Below, piece by piece: positions 1 to 5,634 of a stretch of DNA of 5,634 nucleotides. Every line of letters starts with the position of its first letter. The stretch's first letter is position 1. Both the position numbers and the translations under genes were made by a program. This DNA comes from Bacteroidales bacterium (lineage in GTDB: Bacteria > Bacteroidota > Bacteroidia > Bacteroidales > UBA932): positions 1 through 5,634 of the forward strand of contig JAFWPT010000251.1 of assembly GCA_017509375.1 (NCBI GenBank), in the 5' to 3' direction. A model generated the notes under the pieces. That model was not told the origin of the DNA. It searched no databases and saw only the letters and a program-made list of their open reading frames with translations.

Positions 1-10
1 CGTACGTTCG

Positions 11-37
11 AAGGAAAGTAAAAAGTCGCTTAGCGAC
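11..37 (-). terminator. Probable intrinsic terminator of the engB-prs-orf-der operon
   Basis: Read on the minus strand, a GTCGC-TAA-GCGAC hairpin (33-37 pairing with 25-29, sixth pair possible) is followed at once by TTTTTACTTTCC (24 down to 13). A GC-rich stem with a T-run is the layout of a Rho-independent terminator. It lies about 85 nt beyond the der stop and points the right way to end that operon. The stem is short (5-6 bp), so efficiency is uncertain. There is no matching T-run on the plus strand. Confidence 0.5.
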
Positions 38-83
38 CGGCCGGAGGCCGAGAATGCCCTTGGGGGCCGCCGCGTGTGCGGCC
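38..83. other. Two GC-rich hairpins downstream of der
   Basis: Two further stems stand between the der stop and the terminator: CGGCC/GGCCG at 38-42 and 46-50 with a 3-nt loop, and GGCCGC/GCGGCC at 65-70 and 78-83 with a 7-nt loop. Neither is followed by a T-run. They may belong to a structured 3' untranslated region of the der transcript. In GC-rich sequence such short stems also arise by chance, so this records structure and makes no claim of function. Confidence 0.3.
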
Positions 84-98
84 GTGGGGGAAATAGCT

Positions 99-148
99 GT
101 ACAGATTTATTGCAGACAGGACTATTTCTGTCTGCAATAAATCTGTAC
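99..148. repeat. Perfect 21-bp inverted repeat straddling the der stop codon
   Basis: The arm at 99-119 is the exact reverse complement of 128-148, with an 8-nt spacer at 120-127. The right arm encodes the last residues of Der (VQIYCRQ), and the der stop TAG (122-124 on the minus strand) sits in the spacer. The arms are only about 38% GC and neither side carries a T-run, so it does not look like a standard terminator. In the der transcript it would fold into a long hairpin that buries the last codons. A second, shorter inverted pair, AAATAG at 91-96 and CTATTT at 122-127, brackets the left arm. Confidence 0.9.
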
Positions 149-1429
149 TGGACACCCCGTCAAATTGAAATTCTTCCTCAGCTGGTTTTCCAGGAACCTT
201 TTGTACGGCTCTTTGATGTACTGCGGCAAATTGCAGAAGAAAGCAAAAGCGGGAAAGCTCGTCGGCAACTGAGTGATGTACTTCACTTTCACGTACTTAC
301 CCTTCCATGCCGGAGGCGGGGTCTCCTCGATGATGGGTAGTAGGGCTTCATTGAGCCGGGCGGTGGGAATCTTCCTGGAGTAATTTGCGTAAACCTCTGC
401 GGCAGCGTTCAATACATCCTGGATACGCTGCATCTTCACCACGGACGTGAAGATTATGGGCACATCGTCGAAAGGGGCGATACGCCTGCGGAGGGCCTCG
501 GTATATTCCTTAAGTGTGTTGGAATCTTTGATGAACAGGTCCCATTTGTTCACTACCAGCACGCAGCCTTTGCGGTTGCGCTGTATAAGGGAGAATATGT
601 TCATGTCCTGCGCCTCCATTCCGGAGGTGGCGTCGATCATCATAATGCACACGTCGGAGTGCTCGATGGCGCGTATGGAACGCATAACCGAGTAGAACTC
701 AAGGTCTTCATTCACTTTGGCTTTGCGGCGTATTCCCGCCGTATCCACCAGCATAAACTCGTGGCCGAACTTGTTGTAATGGGACTCGATGCTGTCCCTG
801 GTGGTGCCTGCCACGGGTGTCACTATGTTCCGTTCTACCCCGAGCAGGGCGTTGGTGAGCGAGGACTTGCCCACGTTGGGCTTGCCTACGATGGTGATTC
901 TGGGCAGGCCGGCGTAAGGGTCTTCGGTCTGTGCGTCCTCCGGCAATGCGGCGACGACCGCGTCCAGCAAGTCTCCTGTGCCGGAGCCGTTGGCCGCCGA
1001 GATGCTGTACAGTTCTCCCAGTCCAAGGGAATAGAACTGATATGCGTCGTACATTTTCTCCCCCGTGTCAACTTTGTTCACGCAGAGCACCACGGGCTTT
1101 TTGGAGCGGCGCAGCACGTTGGCAATTTCCGAGTCGTAGTCGGTGATGCCGGTTGCCGCTTCTACCATGAACAGCACAAGGTCCGCTTCCTCGATGGCTA
1201 TTTGTACCTGGGAACGGATGGCGGCCTCGAACACATCGTCCGAGTTGCTGGTGTAGCCTCCGGTATCCACTACCGAAAACTCCCGGCCGCACCATTCGCA
1301 ACGGCCGTAATGCCGGTCGCGGGTAACGCCGGCGGTGTCATCTACGATTGCCTGCCTGGCACCTACCAGGCGGTTGAAAAGGGTGGATTTGCCGACGTTA
1401 GGACGTCCGACTATCGCTACGAGACTCAT
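122..1429 (-). CDS. der: Ribosome biogenesis GTPase Der (EngA), two tandem GTPase domains
   Basis: Der is a cytoplasmic GTPase needed for assembly of the 50S ribosomal subunit; its hallmark is two GTPase domains in a row followed by a KH-like RNA-binding domain. All three are present in 435 residues, a normal length. Domain 1 shows GRPNVGKS (8-15), DTGG (55-58), NKVD (118-121) and SA (144-145). Domain 2 shows GKPNVGKS (182-189), DTAG (229-232) and NKWD (294-297); its G5 region reads TSV near 328-330 rather than the more usual SA. The KH-like domain covers about 350-435 and ends in the basic tail expected of the family. The ATG at 1427-1429 gives the expected [15 protein letters not shown] start. 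It lies 32 nt inside the end of the upstream small membrane-protein gene, which suggests translational coupling. It is the last gene of the leftward operon. Confidence 0.97.
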   Translation of the reverse strand: MSLVAIVGRPNVGKSTLFNRLVGARQAIVDDTAGVTRDRHYGRCEWCGREFSVVDTGGYTSNSDDVFEAAIRSQVQIAIEEADLVLFMVEAATGITDYDSEIANVLRRSKKPVVLCVNKVDTGEKMYDAYQFYSLGLGELYSISAANGSGTGDLLDAVVAALPEDAQTEDPYAGLPRITIVGKPNVGKSSLTNALLGVERNIVTPVAGTTRDSIESHYNKFGHEFMLVDTAGIRRKAKVNEDLEFYSVMRSIRAIEHSDVCIMMIDATSGMEAQDMNIFSLIQRNRKGCVLVVNKWDLFIKDSNTLKEYTEALRRRIAPFDDVPIIFTSVVKMQRIQDVLNAAAEVYANYSRKIPTARLNEALLPIIEETPPPAWKGKYVKVKYITQLPTSFPAFAFFCNLPQYIKEPYKRFLENQLRKNFNLTGCPVQIYCRQK

Positions 1430-1655
1430 ATAAACTACAATCTTTGCACGCGTCGGAGAAGTCTCCGGAGCAGTGCCGTTTACCTTGCAAGGCGGCGTCC
1501 TCGTCCTTGTAGCAGCGGATACCGCGTTTGCGCATTTCTTCGTTGGAACCTACATCATAATGGGGGAAGTCCTTGCCGCGTACCAGGATGTTGAAACTCA
1601 TCCCCAGCACGCCCAGGCCCAGGACTACCAGCGCCATAATGAAAGTCGCCCCCAT
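1398..1655 (-). CDS. Small single-pass membrane protein with four cysteines, function unknown
   Basis: This 85-residue protein has one hydrophobic segment (about residues 5-25, rich in V, L, G and M), then a basic turn (RGK, 26-28) and a soluble tail. By the positive-inside rule the tail probably faces the cytoplasm. The tail contains a [20 protein letters not shown] stretch (29-48) and four cysteines at 48, 62, 70 and 73, spaced C-x13-C-x7-C-x2-C, which could bind a metal or cluster; that is inference. It resembles, from memory, short Bacteroidota proteins annotated only as 'membrane or secreted protein' with a conserved FP...GN..MRKRGI.C core. Its ATG follows the prs stop after one base (TGATATG), which argues that it is a real coupled gene. 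A second ATG at residue 7 is a possible alternative start. The last 10 codons overlap the start of der in another frame. No function is assigned. Confidence 0.75.
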   Translation of the reverse strand: MGATFIMALVVLGLGVLGMSFNILVRGKDFPHYDVGSNEEMRKRGIRCYKDEDAALQGKRHCSGDFSDACKDCSLYESRSDSRTS

Positions 1656-1656
1656 A

Positions 1657-2640
1657 TCAATAAATGAAGTCGGGGCTGATGGGTTCGTAATTATATACCT
1701 TGTCGATGATGCTGGCGAAGACCGGAGCCATCGACACGATTCTTATCTTGCTGTCTCCTTCCAGCTCGGGATGGGGGATAGTATCGGTGATGAATACTTC
1801 CTCCAGTGCGGAGGCGTGAATCTTTTCCACTGCATTTCCGGAAAGTATGCCGTGGGTGGCGCAGCAGCGTACGCTTGCCGCACCTTTTCCTTTCAGTACG
1901 TCGGCGGCTTTGCAGAGCGTGCCGGCGGTATCGATCATATCGTCCACTATCACTATGTTGCGGCCTTCCACGTCACCTATGGCTTTGATTTCGGCCACCA
2001 CGTTGGCGCGTTCGCGGGTCTTGTGGCAGATGATCACCCCGCAGTCCTGGCGTCCGCCTATGCTCTTGGCATAGGAGTTGGCCCTCTTGGCTCCTCCCAT
2101 ATCCGGGGCGGCGATAGACAGGTTCCTGAGTTTCAACGCCTTGATGCAGGGGATGAACACCTTGCTGGCGTACACATGATCCACCGGAATGTCGAAAAAT
2201 CCCTGAATCTGGTCGGCGTGCAGGTCGCAGGTCATCACACGGTCTGCACCGGCTGCGGTAAGCAGATTTGCGGCAAGTTTTGCTCCGATGGCTACGCGCG
2301 GCCTGTCTTTGCGGTCCTGGCGTGCCCACCCGAAATATGGAATGACTGCAATCACTTTGTCAGCAGAAGCCCTCTTGGCGGCGTCGATGGTGAGCAGAAG
2401 CTCCATCAGGTTGTCTGCCGGAGGGATGGTAGATTGAAGGATGAAAACTGTAGCGCCACGCACACTTTCGGCGAAGCACGGCTGAAACTCTCCGTCGCTG
2501 AAAGCAGTCACTTGAAGATCGCCCAGGTGGATTGGAGTGTCGTCGGGGCGGTGACTTTCGTTCAAGGAGTCAATCACCTTGCAGGCAAAGTCCCGGGATG
2601 CCCTGCAGGCGAAAAGTTCCATGCGATGAGTGTGGATCAT
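1657..2640 (-). CDS. prs: Ribose-phosphate pyrophosphokinase (PRPP synthase)
   Basis: The enzyme makes 5-phosphoribosyl 1-pyrophosphate from ribose 5-phosphate and ATP, the precursor for purines, pyrimidines, histidine, tryptophan and NAD. Visible family motifs are FSDGEF (47-52), the ATP-binding loop ARQDRKDRPR (106-115), CDLHADQIQGFF (138-149) with the metal-binding His141, the catalytic-loop pair Lys207 and Arg209 in HKTRERANVV, and the ribose-phosphate/PRPP loop VDDMIDTAGT (232-241). These mark the usual phosphate-dependent bacterial (class I) type. At 327 residues it is slightly longer than the typical 310-320. Part of the excess is at the N-terminus, where the more family-like start MELFACRAS begins at Met7. 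I kept the upstream ATG because it overlaps the engB stop as ATGA (2637-2640), a classic coupling arrangement. It is the second gene of the leftward operon. Confidence 0.96.
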   Translation of the reverse strand: MIHTHRMELFACRASRDFACKVIDSLNESHRPDDTPIHLGDLQVTAFSDGEFQPCFAESVRGATVFILQSTIPPADNLMELLLTIDAAKRASADKVIAVIPYFGWARQDRKDRPRVAIGAKLAANLLTAAGADRVMTCDLHADQIQGFFDIPVDHVYASKVFIPCIKALKLRNLSIAAPDMGGAKRANSYAKSIGGRQDCGVIICHKTRERANVVAEIKAIGDVEGRNIVIVDDMIDTAGTLCKAADVLKGKGAASVRCCATHGILSGNAVEKIHASALEEVFITDTIPHPELEGDSKIRIVSMAPVFASIIDKVYNYEPISPDFIY

Positions 2641-3233
2641 AATGAGTTCAGTATTGAGTTGATGTATGAAAGAATGTCTTCGCGTCCTTTTCCCGTGGCG
2701 GAGCTGCTAACGAACATGGGGGGCAGTTCCTCCCAGCTGCCGGAGAGTATCTCCCTGTCCTTGTCTATCTGGCGCTGCAGCGCGACGGGACCCATTTTGT
2801 CCGCTTTTGTGAAAATGATGGCGCACGGGATGCCGTTCTCTCCGAGCTCGGAAAGGAAATCGGTGTCTATAGCGCCTATGTCGTGCCTGCTGTCAACCAG
2901 TACGAAAAGGCACTGCATCTCTTCCGAATTGTGGATGTAATCCCGTATGACGTTAACGAGCTCCCGCCTCATCTTGTCGGGGAGTTTCGCATAACCGTAA
3001 CCGGGCAGGTCAACCAGGTACCAGCTGTCGTTGATGAGGAAATGGTTTACTACCTTGGTCTTGCCCGGAGTGGAAGAGGTCATGGCCAGCTTGCCGTTGC
3101 CGGTAAGCATATTGATGAGGGAAGATTTGCCCACGTTGGAGCGGCCTATGAAAGCGAATTCGGGCAGTTTCCTCTTCGGCTTCTGCGAAACCCGCGCGCT
3201 GCTTCCTGCAAATATGGCCTCAGAGATTTTCAT
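2637..3233 (-). CDS. engB: Ribosome biogenesis GTP-binding protein EngB (YsxC/YihA)
   Basis: EngB is a small essential GTPase that helps late assembly of the 50S ribosomal subunit in the cytoplasm. The 198-residue length is typical. The GTPase motifs appear in order: G1 GRSNVGKS (30-37), G2 STPGKT (54-59), G3 DLPGYGYAKLP (75-85), G4 TKAD (142-145) and G5 SSAT (177-180). The DLPGYGYA sequence is diagnostic for this family and separates it from Era and Der. The ATG start at 3231-3233 leaves about 28 residues before G1, as is usual. It is the first gene of the leftward operon: a good Bacteroidota -7 box lies about 19-26 nt upstream, and its TGA overlaps the prs ATG by 4 nt. Co-transcription with der would place two 50S-assembly GTPases under one promoter. 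Confidence 0.96.
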   Translation of the reverse strand: MKISEAIFAGSSARVSQKPKRKLPEFAFIGRSNVGKSSLINMLTGNGKLAMTSSTPGKTKVVNHFLINDSWYLVDLPGYGYAKLPDKMRRELVNVIRDYIHNSEEMQCLFVLVDSRHDIGAIDTDFLSELGENGIPCAIIFTKADKMGPVALQRQIDKDREILSGSWEELPPMFVSSSATGKGREDILSYINSILNSL

Positions 3234-3244
3234 GTCCCGAACTT

Positions 3245-3285
3245 TTCAGTACAAAGATACAATAAATTTCTTCTTACGGAAAAAA
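3245..3285 (-). promoter_or_regulatory. Bacteroidota-type promoter for the engB operon
   Basis: On the minus strand TATCTTTG (plus-strand 3252-3259) matches the Bacteroidota primary sigma factor -7 consensus TAnnTTTG exactly. A T-rich TTTTTTCCG (3277-3285) lies 17 nt upstream where the weak -33 TTTG element is expected, but it is a poor match. Transcription would begin at about 3245-3248, giving a leader of roughly 12-15 nt before the engB ATG, without an obvious Shine-Dalgarno sequence. Confidence 0.65.
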
Positions 3286-3315
3286 TAATGATTATGGCAG
3301 TATAAGGCTCCGGAC

Positions 3316-3346
3316 TTGTAATTCTGAGGTATTTTGTTTATATTTA
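3316..3346 (+). promoter_or_regulatory. Candidate promoter for xseA-xseB-glgB
   Basis: TTG at 3316-3318 and TATATTTA at 3339-3346 are separated by 20 nt, which fits the TTTG-N17-23-TAnnTTTG layout of Bacteroidota promoters, with one mismatch in the -7 box. The transcript would start near 3352, leaving a very short leader before the ATG at 3358. TATTTTG at 3330-3336 is a competing but imperfect -7 box. The AT-rich context makes chance matches likely. Confidence 0.35.
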
Positions 3347-3357
3347 AAGACTTTTTT

Positions 3358-4539
3358 ATGAATATAGAGCAGGGCTACATAGAATTGCTGGAACTGCAGC
3401 AGCTTATCAGGGACGGCGTGGAAGAAGCGGTGCCGGGTTCCGTACGCGTCAGGGCCGAGGTGGCTTCGCTCCAAAGGAAGGCCAACGGCCACTGCTACCT
3501 TGAGCTTTGCCAGAGTGACGGCCGCGGCATAGTCGCCAAAATGCGTGCGATTATCTGGCAGTCCCATGCCGGGGCCCTCCTGAGCAAGTTTGCCAACGCT
3601 ACCGGAGCAGCCCTGGGCCCCGGCATGGCCCTTATCTTTGAAGGCTATGTGCAGTACAGCGAAATTTTCGGCCTTTCGCTCATAGTTGACGATATCGACG
3701 TAGAACATACCCTGGGCGAAGCGGAGCTGCTCCGCCGCCAGACTCTGGAGCGGCTGGAGAAAGAGGGGCTGCTGGAGCTGCAGAAGGAGTTCGCCCTGCC
3801 GGCCGTACCTTACTCCCTGGCAGTGATATCTGCCCCCGATGCCGCAGGGTACGGGGATTTCCGCCGCCATCTTCTGGAAAACGAGTACGGATTCGCCTTC
3901 GAGCTCACTTTGTTCGAAGCAGCTATGCAGGGGGAGTCGGCTCCGGCATCCATTACAGCCGCCCTGGACCGGATTTCGGCGGCTCGGCAGAGCTATGATG
4001 CAGTGCTGATCCTCCGGGGAGGCGGCTCGACTCTCGACCTGATATGCTTCGACGACTACGGACTTTGTGCCGCCATTGCCCGCTGTCCCGTCCCGGTGTT
4101 TACCGCAATCGGCCACGACAGGGATAATCACGCTGCAGACCTGGTTGCCTGCGGGGCGGTAAAGACACCTACGGCCCTGGCGGACTTGTTTGTAGATGCC
4201 GTAGCCACTGAGGACGAGCGTATTACCGGCTTCCAGACCCGTCTGAAACTGGCTTTCACTTCCAAGCTTGCCGTCCAGGAAGCGGCAGTACAAAAGGTCC
4301 TGCACCGTATCCTATTCGCCTTCAACCACATCCTGACGGCCGCCGACGCCAGCCTTTCAAAGCTTGAGACCCGTGTCACGGCCGCCAATCCGCGCCTCCT
4401 GCTCAAACGAGGCTATTCGTTGATTACCAACGACAAGGGAGTTTTCCTCAAGCGCGCAGCAGATGTTGCCGAGGGCGACCGGATACGGGTGATTTATGAG
4501 GACGGAACGCTAAATTGCACAGTAAATGGAAAAATTTGA
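3358..4539 (+). CDS. xseA: Exodeoxyribonuclease VII large subunit
   Basis: XseA is the catalytic subunit of exonuclease VII, which degrades single-stranded DNA from both ends into oligonucleotides and acts in repair with XseB. An N-terminal OB-fold single-strand-binding domain covers about residues 5-100 and the nuclease domain follows. Residues matching those reported as important in the E. coli enzyme can be seen: Asp167 in AAGYGDF, Arg220 in RGGGS (220-224), and His253 and Asp256 in GHDRDNHAADLVA, followed by KTPTA (269-273). Residues about 275-340 look helical, as expected for the long XseB-binding arm, and a conserved RGYSLI tail segment closes the protein. I start at the ATG (3358), giving 393 residues; a TTG eight codons upstream (3334) in frame would add MFIFKDFF, which is not expected for the family. 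The 3' end overlaps xseB by 14 nt. Confidence 0.95.
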   Translation: MNIEQGYIELLELQQLIRDGVEEAVPGSVRVRAEVASLQRKANGHCYLELCQSDGRGIVAKMRAIIWQSHAGALLSKFANATGAALGPGMALIFEGYVQYSEIFGLSLIVDDIDVEHTLGEAELLRRQTLERLEKEGLLELQKEFALPAVPYSLAVISAPDAAGYGDFRRHLLENEYGFAFELTLFEAAMQGESAPASITAALDRISAARQSYDAVLILRGGGSTLDLICFDDYGLCAAIARCPVPVFTAIGHDRDNHAADLVACGAVKTPTALADLFVDAVATEDERITGFQTRLKLAFTSKLAVQEAAVQKVLHRILFAFNHILTAADASLSKLETRVTAANPRLLLKRGYSLITNDKGVFLKRAADVAEGDRIRVIYEDGTLNCTVNGKI

Positions 4540-4708
4540 GTACTCCAAGGCGATGGCGGAACTCGAAGAGATTGCCGCCCGCGTAGAAGACCCCGCCACA
4601 GGTCTTGACGATATAGACAAATACATCAAGCGCAGCGAAGAATTGATTGAAGCCTGCCGGCTTTACTTGCGCAGCGCCCGCGAAAAGATAGAAACACTAA
4701 ACAAATAG
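4526..4708 (+). CDS. xseB: Exodeoxyribonuclease VII small subunit
   Basis: XseB is the small helical subunit that binds in several copies to each XseA and is needed for exonuclease VII activity. The 60-residue protein shows the family pattern: FEYSKAMAELEEIAARVE (4-21), a short turn, then DIDKYIKRSEELIEACRLYL (29-48) with the conserved cysteine at 44, and a basic C-terminal helix ending in REKIETLNK. It forms two amphipathic helices without any enzyme motif, as expected. Its ATG lies inside the last codons of xseA (14-nt overlap), a usual arrangement that couples translation of the two subunits. Confidence 0.93.
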   Translation: MEKFEYSKAMAELEEIAARVEDPATGLDDIDKYIKRSEELIEACRLYLRSAREKIETLNK

Positions 4709-4729
4709 CCGTCAGGCACTAATTGAAAA

Positions 4730-5634
4730 ATGAAGAAAATATACCAGACCGACCCTTGGCTGGAACCCTTCCGGGGAGCGATAGACGCGCGTCACGAGCG
4801 AATCCTTGCCGACAAGCGTAAACTCGCCGGAGACCGTTCCCTTGCCGATGTGGCCAACAATCATCTCTACTATGGCCTCCATAAGGAAAAGGGCTCCTGG
4901 GTTATCCGGGAGTGGGCCCCCAGCGCGACCCGCATCTACCTTATAGGGGAATGTAACAACTGGAAACGCACACCGGATTATGCCTTCACCCCCGTAGGTC
5001 AGGGCAATTGGGAGTTGCGTATCCCTGAATTGTTCCTCCGTCACGGTTCCCTCTTCAAACTTTGGATAGAGTGGCCGGGAGGCGGAGGGGAAAGAATTCC
5101 GGCCTATGCCACCAGGGTGGTGCAGGACCCTGAGACCAAACTTTTCTGCGCGCAGGTGTGGGACCCCTCAGTTCCCTATGAATGGAAGCACCGTAATCCG
5201 GGACCTCGCCCGCATCCCCTTATCTATGAGTGTCATATAGGCATGAGCGGAGAGGAGGAGAAAGTGGCGACTTTCGACGACTTCCGCCGGAAAGTGCTGC
5301 CACGGGTAAAGCGCCTGGGCTATGATGTGCTGCAGATTATGGCTCTTCAGGAGCATCCCTACTACGGTTCCTTCGGCTATCAGGTTTCCAGCTTCTTTGC
5401 TCTCAGCTCCCGTTTCGGAACGCCGGAGGAGTTCAAGCGGCTGGTGGATGAGGCCCATGCCGCCGGTATAGCCGTCATCATGGATATCGTTCATTCCCAC
5501 GCCGTAGGCAATGAACTCGAGGGCCTGGGGTGCCTGGACGGCCGCGAAGACCTGTATTTCTATCCTGGCGACACCGGCCGCCATCCTGCCTGGGGTACCC
5601 GCTGTTTCGATTATGGCAAAGACGAAGTGAAATA
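4730..5634 (+). CDS. glgB: 1,4-alpha-glucan branching enzyme, eukaryote-like type, 3' end beyond window
   Basis: Branching enzyme cuts an alpha-1,4-glucan chain and rejoins it by an alpha-1,6 bond to make glycogen branches. The frame is open from the ATG at 4730 to the window edge (301 codons seen; the family is roughly 650-700 residues), so only the N-terminal part is present. Residues about 40-140 form the CBM48-type module (YYGLHKEKGSWVIREWAPSA, GECNNWKR). The GH13 barrel begins near 163: IYECHIG (165-171), ALQEHPYYGSFGYQVSSFFA (205-224), SSRFGTPEEFKRLVDEAH (226-243) and conserved region I DIVHSH (252-257). The wording EHPYYGSFGYQ and DIVHSHA is close to the human and yeast enzymes (GH13 subfamily 8) and unlike E. 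coli GlgB. The catalytic Asp and Glu lie beyond the window. It follows xseB after 21 nt with an A-rich leader, so it is probably co-transcribed. Confidence 0.94.
   Translation, partial: MKKIYQTDPWLEPFRGAIDARHERILADKRKLAGDRSLADVANNHLYYGLHKEKGSWVIREWAPSATRIYLIGECNNWKRTPDYAFTPVGQGNWELRIPELFLRHGSLFKLWIEWPGGGGERIPAYATRVVQDPETKLFCAQVWDPSVPYEWKHRNPGPRPHPLIYECHIGMSGEEEKVATFDDFRRKVLPRVKRLGYDVLQIMALQEHPYYGSFGYQVSSFFALSSRFGTPEEFKRLVDEAHAAGIAVIMDIVHSHAVGNELEGLGCLDGREDLYFYPGDTGRHPAWGTRCFDYGKDEVK

Noticed and set aside
1..21. Possible 3' end of a plus-strand gene reading RTFEGK then TAA
   Set aside because: Six codons are too few to support a gene; the same bases form the T-run of the minus-strand terminator.
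91..148. RNA pseudoknot using AAATAG in the hairpin spacer and CTATTT beyond the arm
   Set aside because: Only 2 nt would have to cross a 21-bp stem, which is sterically not possible together with the full hairpin.
99..148. Terminal inverted repeats of an insertion sequence or a CRISPR repeat
   Set aside because: The arms are only 8 nt apart with no transposase or repeated units nearby; one arm is the der coding end itself.
434..451. TSV instead of SA in the second G5 region of Der as a sign of lost function
   Set aside because: All other GTPase motifs are intact, and from memory similar wording occurs in other Bacteroidota Der proteins, so it is probably a lineage feature.
659..1594. Open plus-strand frame of 311 codons opposite der
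   Set aside because: It is antisense to Der, shows no family motif and has shadow-like composition.
1573..2940. Open plus-strand frame of 455 codons opposite prs and engB
   Set aside because: It is longer than the real genes but lies wholly antisense to prs and the end of engB, which have complete sets of family motifs. Its translation is rich in His, Cys and Gly, with no recognisable domain. It results from GC-rich codon use.
3292..4305. Open minus-strand frame of 337 codons opposite xseA
   Set aside because: It is antisense to a clear xseA, with no motif and low-complexity Gln/Gly-rich translation.
5168..5584. Open minus-strand frame of 138 codons opposite glgB
   Set aside because: It is antisense to the GH13 barrel of the branching enzyme, whose motifs are unmistakable.

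Overview
The window looks like ordinary chromosomal housekeeping DNA from a Bacteroidota (probably Bacteroidales) genome of fairly high GC. Four things point there: a TATCTTTG promoter box of the Bacteroidota TAnnTTTG type upstream of engB, start codons without clear Shine-Dalgarno sequences but with A-rich leaders, a branching enzyme of the eukaryote-like type that is common in this phylum, and a small membrane protein that resembles Bacteroidota-only proteins as I remember them. Genus and species cannot be read from this sequence.

The layout is two divergent transcription units separated by an AT-rich region at about 3234-3357. Leftward (minus strand) the order is engB, prs, a small four-cysteine membrane protein, then der. 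The four genes are packed with a 4-nt overlap, a 1-nt gap and a 32-nt overlap, so they are very probably one operon. It begins at a promoter near 3250-3260 and ends in a structured 3' region at about 11-148. That region holds a perfect 21-bp inverted repeat straddling the der stop codon, two GC-rich hairpins, and a short stem followed by a T-run that looks like an intrinsic terminator. Rightward (plus strand) the order is xseA, xseB (14-nt overlap), then glgB 21 nt further on; glgB runs off the right edge.

Functionally, the leftward operon joins two GTPases of large ribosomal subunit assembly (EngB and Der) with PRPP synthase, which feeds nucleotide synthesis, so it reads as a growth-linked unit. 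The rightward unit joins both subunits of exonuclease VII to a glycogen branching enzyme, with no obvious functional link between the two activities.

I found no mobile element, CRISPR array, RNA gene or defence system. The points most worth a second look are the 21-bp inverted repeat at the end of der, which could be a biological hairpin, a template-switch scar or an assembly fold-back, and the uncharacterised membrane protein between prs and der.
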